Source: Sinotaia quadrata
Taxonomy: Eukaryota > Mollusca > Gastropoda > Architaenioglossa > Viviparidae
Direction: 5' to 3'
DNA: 64,000 nucleotides
Assembly: GCA_028829895.1 (NCBI GenBank)
Contig: CM054182.1
Coordinates: 85,306,046-85,370,045, forward strand
Numbering within the stretch: position 1 is the first letter of the stretch; the number at the start of each line of letters is the position of its first letter. A model generated the notes under the pieces. The model did not search any database, had not been told where the DNA came from, and saw only the letters and a list, made by a program, of their open reading frames with translations. Shown piece by piece: positions 1 to 13,371 of this stretch. A program made the position numbers and the translations under genes.

Positions 1-1346
1 TACTGCGTGTGAGGTAAAGCCAGAAAATAGCTGGAAGGAAAGGATCAAGTATACGAACATCTGGTAAGCTGATTTCACTCAGAATTCCCTTTCCCAAACA
101 AGAGATGTACACACAGTAGAAGAGTCACTGTGAGAATTTTTCCAACAAGAGTATAAGTGGATGGTGTATGTACAGAGTATTTAGAAATAAGAATGCAAGG
201 GTGTAATAAGACCTTCTATCATGTAATGAGATAGGGATTGAACTGAACAACTAACATTGGAACAGAAGCAAACACGGATGGAGTGTAGAGAAAGACAAAG
301 AAGACATCTACTCCACTATTGTCATCACTTGTCATGTTTCTTAATGCTAGAATTCTATCAGCAATCCACAAAAAATTTAAGACACTAGCCACTGGTTAGT
401 AAATATTTTATTTTAGTCACTGATTGGAAATGTTACTAGTCACATTCATGAAGAATGATAGTCAAAAGCTTGACAGATATCATAAATAGTTAATAAACAA
501 AAGGGAAAAAAACAAATCAAACTGAACAGATATTTATTGTATTATGTACAGGTATATTCATTATCTTATAGTACTGGTTTTTAAAAATCTGCCAGCCATC
601 TTTTTACAGCAATGTGTGTACTTTTGTTTTTTCATTTTCATGTAGTCCAGTGCTTATTGCAGTTTCAAAACTTAAAAGCCCTTAACTTTTATCTCCTTCC
701 AGCCTGCATATGAAATGTCTGCTTAAAGTAGATTAGGGAAATGAATAACTAACCTCTTTTGCACACCAGCTAAGCTACAACTGTCTTTATTTCTATTTTA
801 TTTTGATTTCTTCTTACATATATAATTAATTAGAAATTAGAAATTATTTTACTATTGCTGTTTTTAAATTAAAGTAAAAACAATAATAGTTCTCTTGAAG
901 CAAATTTTGTCGACTTAGTGACTGATCAGTGGATATCAAATTTACTTAAGGAAAGCCATTGATCGAAAGAGGAGTGGACAGATATTACACTATAAGGTTA
1001 GCAGTGGTCTGTCTGTGATGCTTGGTGGAAGTGGAAAGCCCTAAGTTGCCAATCTCAATATTGCAGTGGTGACAACCCAACATAAGCAAGAGCTGAGGGC
1101 ACAGACTGCAGGCTATCATGAGTCCACAGACTGAACACATTCAGATGAAGATAGATCGCCCAGTTTTACGTTCAAATTCTACTCAGCAACAACACATAAC
1201 TAAGTCCGGAGTAAGAATTCCTTATAGCTCTGGCCTTAGGGAGGTTGATAGCTTTCATGGCACACATAGGTGCACCTAATCATGCCACATAAGTCACATG
1301 ACAAAAGACAGATGACCAAATGTGGGTGAATATATATACCTTATGA
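1..1346. other. Non-coding, presumed intron of copy B
   Basis: No exon with splice signals and family similarity was found on either strand. The part around 950-1270 is somewhat GC-richer and may be an old repeat, but no ends could be defined. It probably belongs to the intron that follows the last visible prodomain exon of ADAM17-like copy B. Confidence 0.5.
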
Positions 1347-1514
1347 CAGTGGTGTCCAAACCTTTTGCAAAGAGGGCCAGATTTGGTGAGGTGAAAAGGT
1401 TTTGGGGCTGAACATTCAGCATTGTCTGATTTGATTTTATGAGGCTTCTGTGGGCTGGTGGAAATTTGAATATGGGCCGCAATTGGCCCGTGGGCTGGAC
1501 TTTGGACACCCCTG
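1347..1514. mobile_element. Non-autonomous hAT-type element (MITE), complete
   Basis: A 168 bp element whose left end reads CAGTGGTGTCCAAA and whose right end, read on the opposite strand, is CAGGGGTGTCCAA, giving terminal inverted repeats of about 13 bp with one mismatch. It is flanked by perfect 8 bp direct repeats CCTTATGA at 1339-1346 and 1515-1522. CAG-type termini and 8 bp target duplications are diagnostic of the hAT superfamily. It has no coding capacity, so it would have moved with a transposase supplied in trans. The intact target duplication suggests a fairly recent insertion. Confidence 0.92.
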
Positions 1515-4500
1515 CCTTATGATTACTGTTCCAGACAATCCATGATAAGTTTCAAAATGCTAAAATGCCCAGAAACTTACATCAATATACTACCACCACT
1601 TTATTTTCTAACAACAATAGTAACCACTCATCTGAAAAAATAATGAAAAAACATTCCCCTATTCTAATCTATATTATATTCACGGATTCATGGACACAGA
1701 CCAGACATGCAGTTTCCTATGTTAATATGCAAGGGATGATTTTGAGAAACAGGTTAAATACACATGATCAAACATCTGCAAGTGACTTGTGATTCCAATC
1801 AATTCCTGCATCCTCTTGCAGCTGATGAAATAAGAGGACAATAGAATGAGAGATCACATCAACTGTCTCTAAAGACTTCACAATTTTAACTCTATTCTGA
1901 GGTGAGATTTTGCTCCTTGTGAGAAACTGGGTTTATTTAGAACACGTTTCTGCCTAGTTTCTGAAGTGTATTATATGTCATTAAAAAAAAATTATATGGG
2001 TTTAATTGTATTGTTATATTTTTGTACATTTTAATAAAATAAATAATAAGATTAATTTAATATTTTTGGACTAAAATCCAGACTTTACATTTTGACAAAG
2101 AAGAAAAAGAGAATGTATTATGGGCAATTGAAAAACAATTGCTATATTATTGAAATATAACAATATCTGTAACAGAAAACCAAATATCAGGTAAATGTTA
2201 CAGTAAATAATGAATTGAAATATCTTTAAGTACTACTAATAGTACCAGCAAATTTGCAAGTTTATTTTTTGTATTTTTGTAAGATATTTCAACATTTAAA
2301 TTCAAGCTGTTAAAATATATAATAATAACATAAAAAAGACATGGAAATAGTCTTTAAATATATTGACAAACTGACTTACAGATAAAAATGATATTTTAGA
2401 TATATATTTATTATATGCTATATACTCACATTTTTCTTTGAACAAATTAATGTCTAATCATGATGTACCATGCAAACTTAATAGGGTGACTATGTTTATG
2501 AAAAATAGAAAGACAGCCTTTGATTTTCTGAAAGCATAAGAAAATGCCACAAACTATAGACTAACACTTATTTTTCTAATAATGTGAAAAGTTTGGTATC
2601 ACAATTATAATGAATATCAGAAACTCAGGATCCCTAGCATATGACAAATAACTGGTGACTTTGTAGTAACAGGTACAACACTATCATGCAAACTTATTAT
2701 TTCCCAGCTCCCTAATTAACTCTTCTGTATAATCAATATAACCATATCTAGCTGGGGTCTTTTCAGTTCTTCTATATCTGCATTTTCCCCCCTCCAATCA
2801 CAAATAAAATATAAGCATTAACCTGTGCAATATATAAAACATGAAAAACATATCTTTCAGCATTTATTTGTTTTTTCCAAAACATATTTATTTATTAATT
2901 GCTCACTTTTATCCACTTCTCCCGTGTACTGATTATACTTTTATAGTCCTTAACAAATTGGTGCTTTACATATAGTTCTCTGAAATTTCCATTTAGTTTT
3001 TCTCTTAGTTAAACATGTCCACTAGTACTATGAATTGTTGGCATAAGTGATATAGTTTTGTTATCTCTCCATATGTTCATCAACTGAATATTCTAGCTGG
3101 CTGAAGCAGTTTTTTTTTTACATTTCATATTAATATATATATATACAAAATTCTCACTTTACAAAGTTTATCCTATGGGTCCTCAGTTTGTGAATAATTT
3201 TAAAAACTCATAATAACTTCGAGACTGTCTTTAAATATAAAGGCACCAGCCCACATTCCATTAAAAGTGATTTTCTTGACCATCAACTAGTGACTATCAA
3301 CACCTAGAACTGGGACAAGTCCTCCATACCAACAATAACCCATAAAATCAATCAAATGTGTCCACACTAAGGTCATACCACCCTTTGAAAACAGTTGGTT
3401 TGTTTTTTTCCATTAAAACACAGGTAGCCCACTAAACCTCTGTAAAATAAGTTTTATAAAGTCAAAGGGCCTCAAATACTGTTTGGCTCCTTCTTTAGTC
3501 TTAACCTAAAAAAAGTGCAACCCTAGTACATGTTCAGATAGAAAAGGGGGAGGGTGCCCATGTCCTTATCATTGCAACCATAGACTCTAAAATATAAATA
3601 CTGTAAAAACTCTCTTGGATCTACAACTATCTACTGTTTAAAAAATAACAGGAAAACAACAAATAAAAGAAACACTCTATATAACTCTAAGTCATGAAGA
3701 AAATGTCTTTGTACTATATCAGTAAAAGTAAATAGGGAAACAAATCGAAAAACCTTCACTTGCTCCTTAGCAACTGTTGTTATGAAATGAAAAGTAAAAC
3801 TTTGTTAATTCATGTGGAAAATTTCTTGAAAAACCTAGATTATTCTAACTTAAAATAAGTAATTTTGCAACTGGAAGTATAAAAAAACTAACTGCAAGGA
3901 ATAAAAACTTAGTATAAATTGACCTCTGACCAATGCTATAGAAAATTTACTTACAAGAAATGAATGAACCTTTCTCTATTTAGATAATTCTTGATCAAAT
4001 ATCTTCTCCAGACTCAAGTGAGGTTTCTAATTAAGTAGGCACCACTACTACCTTAATTCAGCTTAGTATCAGGCTCATAATCAAAACCACAATTCAAAAG
4101 AATGATTTTCATGAAGCATGTGTAATACTGTAATTTGTGAAAAATTCAAGATGGCAGTCAAGGATGCAACCTTTGTTTATAATTTTTTAATGTGAGATTA
4201 TGAGCATGAAATAATAAAATATAACTTTTAAAAAAAGATTAGTTATATAAATTAATGTTTAATTTTTAAGTACAACTGGATTTTAAAGTAAAATGTTTAA
4301 AAAATAATATTCTGCAGGTAATCTTTGGTGTCATCCAAAAGTGGATGATTTTTCTATATTGCAGGTTGAAGAGAGTTAAAACATTGTTCTTGTTAAAGTA
4401 TCACCTGCAAAGACTCTCTCTTGATCTGAATCTTCTTTCAATTAATTTCAATCAATCAAATTTTCTCATTATATAACCAGATGCCTACAATATCATGAAT

Positions 4501-4729
4501 TCCTTATCCACCTCTAGTATTCACAGTTCAATCACCCTTAGTGCATCTCTTGTCATCTTCAAATTCATATCATATGAAATATTTTGAGAATTTTAAGATC
4601 TCAAATCATGTAAGGCTGGCTTGGTATAATGATTTTTGTTGAGTCTCTTCAGGACTTTAATCCAACAAAGTACTGAATGAGTTATCTGTGCATACTGAGT
4701 TTGATAAAAATAATTGTTAAGTGACTTAC
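1515..4729. other. AT-rich intron, nothing recognised
   Basis: Long AT-rich stretch with short homopolymer and TA runs. No exon-like ORF with splice sites, no RNA gene and no tandem array were seen. It is the visible part of the intron after copy B exon 5. Confidence 0.5.
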
Positions 4730-4839
4730 TTTTGACCACGTTCATCTGGATCAGGAAATATTTCATTCCAATTGACATCTGACTCTCGATAGGCAATCAT
4801 GGTGTGATTATTAGAAGCGGGAAGATGCCTCCAGGCAGG
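4730..4839 (-). CDS. ADAM17: ADAM17-like copy B, exon 5 (prodomain)
   Basis: A 110 bp exon: acceptor TATATAG at 4840-4841, donor AA|GTAAGT with GT at 4729-4728. It opens in phase 0 as PAWRHLPASNN and ends ...FPDPDERGQ plus two bases, so the next exon must supply one base. The string E|PAWRHLP...MIAYRESD aligns with the ADAM17 prodomain segment around the conserved E-P-x-W-R motif preceding the cysteine-switch region. No stop occurs in this frame. This is the last copy B exon in the window; the cysteine switch, furin boundary site and catalytic domain would lie left of position 1. Confidence 0.9.
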
Positions 4840-5454
4840 CTATATAATTATATTAAATAAAATTAGCTGAATTTGAGAATGACTAAATTTAGCAATGTCA
4901 TGTTTACTTCAATTATTATGTTCCAATATGAACAAAGAAGAAAGAATAAATGAAGTTTTAAAAAAATATGCAAAAAGATTTGTCAAGAACAATACCTGAA
5001 CAAGTGTTGATATATTTATATACTTTTACTTAACTTCCTTTGTTTACTGCATTCTTGTATATATGATATCTGACAAATTTGTGAAAACTTAACATCTTCA
5101 GTTCTACAAAACCCAAAGTGCTAAATTTTAGTATATGGGAATGTTTCTGGAAAATTTATTTGTTACAGGAAACAGTTCATTAAACTTTTGGATCCAAAGT
5201 GTTTACCAGACTCAAACTATTATTATTTAACTTGTGATCTGAATTACAAGAGGGGTAATTAAATGAATAGCAATAATAATAATATAATAAAAAATAAATA
5301 ATCTTTAATTGTTCACTAAAAATTCTATTTTTCTTCATGCCTAAGGTTTGTGCTATGTATAGTGTTTCTTCTAAGTTGTGGTGCACATGTGGTTACAAAG
5401 CAGCAATTGCAAACTTAAGTACCTATCACAGACATGCAAGCAGTGAGTCACAAT

Positions 5455-5675
5455 GATTAAAATTATTATTATTATTAATTAGTCTTTCATAACTAATTAT
5501 ATGTAATGAGAATCTTAATTTTATTAATGATCTTCCAGCATTCGTCTCTCTCACTTGGCAGATATACTGGCACTGTAAATGTTTTCTCTCTTCCACAAGA
5601 TAAATATTCATGGTCACATAATCATTTTGTAGGTGGAAAGCTTCTTACTAAAGGAGAAGACAAATCTGTCCTAAT
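5455..5675. repeat. Dispersed repeat, copy 1 (partner at 43.55 kb)
   Basis: About 220 bp clearly related by eye to 43545-43765 in the same orientation. Both begin with an ATT-repeat tract, then share GAATCTTAATTT, GTCTCTCTCAC, a GCAGATAT segment and AGGTGGAAA...AAAGGAGAAGA. No ORF and no obvious terminal repeats. Probably fragments of one transposon family; the partner lies next to a Mutator-like transposase pseudogene, so both may be tails of such elements (inference). Confidence 0.7.
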
Positions 5676-8600
5676 CTAAACTTAGCAAGCCACAACCCAC
5701 CCACTTTCTTTTCCAACATAAAGTTATTAATATACTTAAGAAAGTCAATAAATTTAATAAATCAACAATCAAATATACATATGACAAATACAATGAAATA
5801 GATTACTTGATATCAATATTTCCACAAACCCATGTTCTGATAATTTTATAATTACACAGTCTATCATATATGCAGTTCAACAATATGTCAATACAAATCA
5901 TAGTTAATCAGAGAATAGAAATTGAGTTATTAGAGATAGGTGATTATAGTCTTTTTACGTAACCTGGATTAAGCGCTGTTTCAACAGTCTTTCACTTGCT
6001 TTTGCAACAATGTCAAAATGTCACAATGTCTGTGTCAGCATGTGTCTCCCTCCACACAAGTAGAAAATACTGTCGCACTATTTTTATCTCGAAACCAAAT
6101 TGAGCACCCTCTTTGCCATGTCAGTTCCTTCAAACAGAACACAATTACAGTAATTTTGGTAACTTCATTGTACTAGAATTTTCCCAATGTACTCAGCATA
6201 CTTTGTCACTATACATCAAAGTGTACAGCGTACTCCCTTACACTTACACACACTGAACCAGACTTATCCCACGTCTTCTGGTAGTTCAAGTTTATAATCA
6301 GTGAAACAGTAGATTCAAAATAAGCATGTGAAAATATGAAACTGGAAAGGCTACTTGTTAATATCAAGCAAACTGCAGCCTTTCTTCTTGCCACTCCAAA
6401 TTCAAAGTGATCAGAGAGTAGAATTTTCTACGGCAAGTAAACTTTTTCAATCTCACCCCATTGGTTGGTCTTGTTCTCATAAATCACAAACATTGGAAAT
6501 AAGACATACTCACTCAGTTTGCATTACATCAGAAAATTCTTCCCCTCGAGTGTTTACTTCAATTCAGACATTTTCAAAAATACCACCATAAGGAGTGCCC
6601 AAGGACGGGTTACTATGACAATTTAACAATCTATATAACAATTTAAATTTAAAATAGGGAGAGGCAAATTAACTCTGCCGCAGCCATATTTACTTTTTTT
6701 AAAATTACAAACATTTTCAAAGTCTACATTGCAATACTGTTGCCAATGCTTCTTAAAATGCCAATCATCTATATCAATACCGTAAATGGAGTACTTGTAT
6801 GTATGCAGCATAAATTTACTAAAGATTCAAAAATAGATAACAAACAAGTTAGGAACACACTTTTATTTACAGTGCACATAACAGCAGAAAATACAAACTT
6901 TTAAAAAATCAGACTGGTGCACATGTGTAAAATTTGATGTATAAATTACAATGGATAGCTTATGAAATTTACTATATACACAGTAAAAGTGAGCCACCTA
7001 GTCTGGTGTACAAGGAAAAATATACCTTTTCCATTATTCTAGCTTATTAACAAACATTTTACTTCCAAAACAAACTATTACCATTTCATCAATGGGACTG
7101 TTACTGAAACAATAAATGATTTAAGATTAACTGAATAACTGTGTGACCTAGCAACAATATTTACCCTTTAATATATGTTACCATAGTTTAGTGCATATAA
7201 CGCACCCCCATGTAAAACATGCCCCCTGTGATACTGCAGAGTTTGTAACTTTTGTGTAAAAAATTATTTGTGAAATGCACACCAACCTATAAAGCGCACA
7301 TACCAGTTGATGAGAAAAAGTACAGTAACCATCATTAATCCAGTACCTGCCGATAGCTAATAAAATGCTCAAATTTATTTTGCATTAGTTGTGTTATTTG
7401 AATATATCCTTCAGTTTTTTGAATTTATAATTATATTATAAAATTATATTATACTGTTTTGATGTTTTATTAAGTAGATACTCTACAGCACGTGTCCAGA
7501 ATGAACTGAAACAGAGAAGAAAGAACAATGGTGCCACTGACAGAAGATGGGCCAAGTTACAAACAATGTAGCTCAATGATCTTTCTGGCTTATTTACTAG
7601 GCTATTTTAAACTATACAACCAAGATTTCTTTGTTGAATACCAGTAAAGCTACTTCAAAATAATTATTGTAGTTTATTGTATTATGATATGAATGGAGCC
7701 TTATGAGTGATACTATTGCACATAAATGTTGATACTGCTGTTTGTCTGAAACCCAGTCTGTTCGTGTAAAAAAAAAAAATTAATTCCTATAATGAGCATG
7801 AATAGATAACATACAGGAGGGTTGCGCAGTTTGTAAAATCATATATAATGCATTCTTATATGTGTAAAATATGGTATGTAGTAAAACAAAGTCACTATTT
7901 TTTAAAGGTAATGATCAGTTAGTTTGACCCAACCTGAATTTTCCCTCTAAAGTATTTTTTACTTGTATGAGTAGTGTATATTTTAATTTTAAGTTTCAGT
8001 TACAAAAGTTTATATTTACTGGCATTTTTGCCAAGTAAATCAAGCAATACTTGTACTTCTAGTAGAAGGATTAAAAATAATAATGTATAATTATTCCTGA
8101 ACACTACAACTAATGGAGAACAATGTATCATAAGGCACTATGCACTCACTCAAGCTACCAGAACTCCAAGTAGCCTTTACAATGAAGACATAAGGAACAG
8201 TAATGTGACTAATCTGTTCGCAAAGTACAGTGAACTAGTAAATTCAGCTTCCAGTCTTATGCAGTAAAATTTAAATTAATGGATAGGTTTATAAGGATGC
8301 AGACATCTGGCAAGAAAACATTTTACATAAAAACATTCCTTTTCTAAGGTACAAATAGATACTCATAACTATTGGGGATGGCACATACAAGCAAGAGTGT
8401 CAAAGAGTACATATAAGAGATTCCTGTTTAGCTAACTCCAGCTGAAGATTGACGACTGAAGAGTCAGAAGAAAGAATAGAATTGTCTTTCATATACAGAC
8501 AAGCCAAGACAAAGTATGATTTCCATCCATTGGAATTGTGAATGTCTTTGAGTGCCATATTCTAATTTTTTCCTCTTATTGGATTTTGATCTCGAGAATA

Positions 8601-8980
8601 CACCCCCCTTTTATCAGACTCATAATTTCTAGGCACAACTGTCAGTTCTGAGTGGGTGGGCTAAGCAGGATGAAAACTGATTGAATTAGCTGGTATGCCA
8701 TCAAACAGATCAGTTTTAATGGGGACCATAAAGTAATCTGCATTGAACCATACTAAAAAGTAGGGAGGTTTGAGCTGGACAGTATCTTCTTGTATGTCAG
8801 CAATTAGCAGTAAATTAGCACTTCCTGTTCAATGTTCTGTGCTGTTGTATTTATAAAGCTTGCCAGTAAGGCAATGCCATGGACAATCTTCCTTGTTAGG
8901 GTATTAGAGTTATTCACTTGATTAAAAATAATCTGCTCAACTAATAAACAAGGTAATGTAATCAAAAATCTTAGGTTTAA

Positions 8981-9470
8981 CCCGTTTGCTAGTGCATGGC
9001 CATACATGAGCATAGATCTAAGTACAGCCATAGAGTGTTTGGTCATATGTGTGCACGCATGCTCAGTGTTACTAATGTTAGTCATTCAAAGTTAACCAAT
9101 CAGTGTGAAGCAAATGTGTTTCCCTTAGCAGACATTTTGTACCAATTCTACCATTGGAAAGCTGTAATTAGATTGCTTATGTGAAAGAAAGAACACTTTT
9201 TTCTGGTACACACACAACTCTGCTCTAGGTCAGGAGCCATTGCCACACCTGCTGAGAGAAATATTTGCAAGTAATGGCTTCAAGTCAGAATGCTTTTGCT
9301 TTTATCAATAAACTTTGTCAACCCACTGCTGAATCAGATTACTATTTAGCTGATGATTCATGTTCTGTTTCTTCTGAAGAGGAACTTTTCCAGCCCCTAA
9401 TGATTTCATAGAAAATAGTGATGATGATGTCAAGCCAGGCTAGCATGGCATGGTGTTCAGCATTCGATGT
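8981..9470 (+). pseudogene. piggyBac-like remnant: left end and transposase N-terminus
   Basis: TTAA at 8977-8980 is followed by CCCGTTTGCTAG, which fits the TTAA-CCC start of piggyBac elements. About 290 bp inside, an ATG at 9274 opens a 45-codon ORF beginning MASSQNAFAFINKL and rich in acidic residues and serine (SVSSEEELFQ), ending in a stop at 9409-9411. A one-base frame change at the end of this ORF opens a continuation, NDFIENSDDDVKPG, which then also stops. An acidic N-terminus is typical of piggyBac transposases. No catalytic core and no right terminus (GGG-TTAA) were found nearby, so it is a broken fragment. Confidence 0.5.
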
Positions 9471-10178
9471 CAGATCATATGGAAAAAACCACGTTACTTT
9501 ACTTCATTTGGATGTGTAATTCTTAAAAAAAAAAAAGATGTACATTGGACTCCTCTGATAATTCTAATTTGTTGTAAAAAATTATAAATCTTCACATCGC
9601 TTCTCCTGTCTTATTTGCTAGGGGCTGGATCTATTTGTGTCGTGACTTGCAACATGAGCTATAATTAACATTTATATATTTAAAGTTTATATATGTATAT
9701 AATTTAAACAAACAAATTTTCTAATAAATAAATATCAGTGATTTTACTTCATCATTCCTTTTATTGTCATGTATACTCAACAAGAACTTTTACTTGAACT
9801 GTAGAAAAAAAAAAGAAGTACATTTAGACTATATCCAATTTGAGGAAATAATTTTTATTTAGAAAATATCTTAGGACTGAAAAATTATGAAGAATAAATA
9901 AATATCACTTTTGCATCTTATTTGGACTTTTGGAGTTAGACTTGTATTTGTTTATTCAAAAATTTCTTTTCTACAACATGCAGTGACAGTAAGGGATCAT
10001 TTCTTCACGTGGAGTTTCTGAAGACAAAAATGTCTATGTAACAATGAAGAAATGACTTCAATTTGCAAAATACATTTGCAATTGGACGTGCATGTTTTTC
10101 TAAATAGAATTCTTGTGCAAACAGTTTTATGACGCTGTAATGATTTTTTTTCACCTTGAATTTCTGGAGGAGGGGTGT

Positions 10179-10197
10179 TTGTGTGTGTGTGTGTGTG
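10179..10197. repeat. (GT)n microsatellite
   Basis: Run of GT dinucleotides. The CA/GT frame on either strand generates chance ORFs here that should not be taken as genes. Confidence 0.9.
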
Positions 10198-10734
10198 GGA
10201 ATCATCAGTTTCATCAACAGTTAAGGGGACTTTTTATTATATATTTATTTTTAATTTTAAATTATTTTAAACTACTACTTTTAAAATTTTTTAATATGTT
10301 TGAGATCTGTTTTGAGGTATATTTTTAAGCTTTCATCAGACACATCTTGGGCATTGGCTTGCTTGACTTTTATGGGTAAGACCTCTGATAAGGTGGCACC
10401 CTGGATATTTATCTAAAATACTGCCAAAACACACCCAAGTCACTTAGACTTTATAAAATTTATTATTTGGGGGTATAAGGTTTTATTTACCATAGAAAAT
10501 TCAACACTGTGAGCAAACTTTGTGAGAATCAACATTCAAGATCAAGAAAAAGTATGGAAACTTTTTATTAAATATTTATTTTTGAAATTTAAATAATTTT
10601 AAAATAATACTTTTAAAATTCTCTAGTATGTTTATCATATGTAGCAATTTAAATTTTTAAAAATCGATTTACATATATAATTAGCCACTTTTAATTTCTT
10701 AGTAAGCTCATCTATTGAATTATTGCTGAGTGGC

Positions 10735-12010
10735 CAGGATGATGCAGAGCGTAACTTTGTGGCCTGACAGGCAAGAGGTTAAACTTGGAGGAATCAGATA
10801 AATGAAGGAGAAAGAAATCTTTCTTTATCCCATAGAAGAAAGCTTTATAGAGAAGATGTTAATACGAGTAAAGAATATGGTAGCTTAATAGGTCTATCCA
10901 TCTATGCACTAGAAGCATTTTCACAAAAAAACGCCTAAATTTTGTAGTCAATTATGAGAATGATACTGAGTTAAGTGATTCACAAAAGAAAATTACCAAG
11001 GGAACTTGAGGACTCTAATCAGATACTAAAACAGCATGATCAGCAACACTATTTGTATACCTGTCATAAAGTGGGATGATAGCTTGCCTTGGAAAGCAGT
11101 CTTGGTTAGAGATTATAAATGGTCTTGGAAATTCTTTGCTGTCCTGACATGAATCTAACTTGATTCCAAATCATATTCAGTAAAAGAAAGATGTCAAACT
11201 AGGCTTTAGTGATTCTGACCAAGGAAAGTCTACATTTTTGAGTCAGAGTTTGCAGAGCAATAGGATACACTTGGCATGGCAGTCATCCCATACCTCAGTG
11301 CAGCAAAATATAATACGAGCCTGATTGTGGTGAATATTCATGAAATTATCTCTCTCTAATTCTGTGACACATCAGTATTTTTGCACCCTATGAGGAAATA
11401 AAATATCCTGATCAAATCTGGAGCTATGTCTATGTTTACTACATATTTATCTGTCTTGAAGCATGCATGTACCAAGTGAATGTCTCAAGGACAAAACATG
11501 GCTGTTTTTAAGCCTCCTGCTTCTAACACTGGATTAGTGGATATAGATTTTCCAAGTTATCTTTGCTAATAGTAATCATATATTTTCCAAAATGTCCTTG
11601 CTAATTCTCCTAAAGTAAGGAAGACTGGCATTCACAATACATATTACATATTTTCTCACCCTGTACATGAAATGAACATCAATGAGAATGAAAACAGGCT
11701 TTATTGTGCTCATATGTACAACAGTCATGACAACAAGGAAGAAAAACAGTTGGGAATTAGCCATAGAAAAATGTGAAATGTGAGCAATATTGGAAATTGA
11801 TCCAAACCAAAAGGATAACACGACACTGCTGAGATCAACAGCAACACTAAAAACATGGAGTAAAATTAATGCCTGTGAAAAAAATCTGAAAAATTGTACA
11901 GCCTGAAGAGTTAAGAATCCAAAAGATATCTGAGCCTGAATTATTACTGGACGTACCAACACATCTAAAATCAGGGGCAGACCACTCACATTTTTGTTCC
12001 TTACCACTTC
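10735..12010. other. Possible decayed transposon, unidentified
   Basis: Composition is less AT-biased than the flanks and short plus-strand reading frames recur between many stops, as in an old transposon body. No family motif or termini could be named. The 143-codon minus-strand frame at 11576-12007 has no supporting features. Confidence 0.25.
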
Positions 12011-12220
12011 ATTTTAAGGGGTGAAATATAGCTGTTGATTCTGGTGAACTCTTGTTTGTTCTAAGATATGTTGTCTTTCAATTGTTGTAGACATCTGATT
12101 GTATAATTGCAAAAATGTTAAGACTGGGTGACAACAACATGGCTTAATTTTATTTTTCGGCTAGCATCAGATGAAAACCTGCAGATTTGTTTCAAATAAC
12201 TGATTATTTCAAGAACATAC

Positions 12221-12309
12221 CTCGATAGCATAAGTCTCATTAGGGAATTTAATAGTAGTGGATAATATTTCATCTTCAAAGTGTGCATTTACTGACACAT
12301 ATTTATCAT
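12221..12309 (-). CDS. ADAM17: ADAM17-like copy B, exon 4 (prodomain)
   Basis: An 89 bp exon with acceptor TTTCTCCAG (AG at 12311-12310) and donor GAG|GTATGT (GT at 12220-12219). It begins with two bases that complete the split GAT codon from exon 3 and ends in phase 0 directly before exon 5. The translation (DKYVSVNAHFEDE...FPNETYAIE) matches the ADAM17 prodomain beta-strand region where the human protein has a run of Asp residues followed by a TDGAEYNIEP-like segment. An N-glycosylation sequon (NET) is present. Confidence 0.9.
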
Positions 12310-13237
12310 CTGGAGAAATAAAACAAAGAGAAAATATCAAGAAAATTTTGAAGACAACGAAACAACAAAATGGGACAACACTCATCTGTTTTCTACGTCA
12401 ATTTATAAAAGCACAGACACTATTTACAATTAGTTATTATGTGAGGCTAGTTCATGATGGTGACAAAATTCACTCTTGATTTTGCTGTTATTCATACAGT
12501 GCCAAAAAATAAATGAACATTTATGACCTTTTATAGAAAGAAGTTAAAAGCAATCACCAGAAAATTCCCAATATACAATTAATGAAAGAACACTAAACTG
12601 ATTAATTATAAAAAAAAAAAAGCAATACTGTGATGATAAAATAATGTGGTTAAAACAAATTTTGATCACAGAACTGTAAACAAAATATAAAATAACCTCA
12701 TGAAGTACTTTGAAATTCAATTGAAATTTTTCATTCCATATAAAGTTATTTTGTACAAATAATGAACAAATTGATCTTCTATAATAATCACTACAATAAC
12801 ACTAACATGCTTATATACTTTTAATAATTTTATAAAACAAAACAGATATTACATTGTTATTTTGATTTTTAATACAGTACTGTTGGATGTATATTTGAAC
12901 TTCACTACAACTTTTACAAGAAAAGATAACACTTATTCTAATGCAAATGGGAATTAAGTGAGCGCTGCTACTGATTTTTCTGTTCCACAAAAGGCTATCT
13001 GTGTTCTATTCATATATGTAGAAAGCAATGTTATATCCAGGGAATATTACGTATTATGTTAAATATAAAGAATTCTTATAAAACATTCCCAACGAGCTAA
13101 TACATTTTATGATAGGTTACAATCTGAAGAGAAAAAAAACACTTCTAGTACTAATATAAAATTACAACAATGTCAAATGATAATAAAGGTAATGGTACAG
13201 ATTCAAACAAATTAAAATGATTAAATTTTAATACTAC
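12310..13237. other. Intron 3 of copy B
   Basis: AT-rich intron with no recognisable gene, repeat array or RNA. Confidence 0.6.
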
Positions 13238-13371
13238 CTGCTAAATATCCTGTGAAAAAATTACTCTGATCCACATGAAAAATTTCAGAACTGCCATCTG
13301 CATTGACAACTTTTGCTTTAAAATCTGAAGCAAGAACTGGGGAACCTGGGTGTAAAACTAAATTGAATTTC
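13238..13371 (-). CDS. ADAM17: ADAM17-like copy B, exon 3 (prodomain)
   Basis: A 134 bp exon with acceptor TTTTACTAG (AG at 13373-13372) and donor CAG|GTAGT (GT at 13237-13236). One base completes Arg with exon 2, and one terminal base begins the Asp completed by exon 4. The peptide reads (R)KFNLVLHPGSPV, then ASDFKAKVVNADGS and FHVDQSNFFTGYLA. The spacing from F-x-L-x-L to the D-F-F-T-G-like end reproduces the first half of the ADAM17 prodomain and is the clearest family match in copy B. Confidence 0.93.

Larger units (their letters stand above)
4840..12220. other. Intron 4 of copy B (7.4 kb)
   Basis: Intron between exons 5 and 4 of copy B. It contains a dispersed repeat (5455-5675), a piggyBac-like remnant (8981-9470), a short GT microsatellite near 10.18 kb and a weakly GC-richer stretch from about 10.74 kb. 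No additional exon was recognised. Confidence 0.6.

Noticed and set aside
10735..10800. tRNA-derived SINE head (B-box-like GAGGTTAAACTTGG)
   Set aside because: A and B boxes are too far from consensus and no tail or copies were identified.
11576..12007. 143-codon minus-strand ORF with hydrophobic stretches
   Set aside because: No splice context, family motif or flanking support; lies in a region that looks like decayed repeat. Treated as a chance frame.
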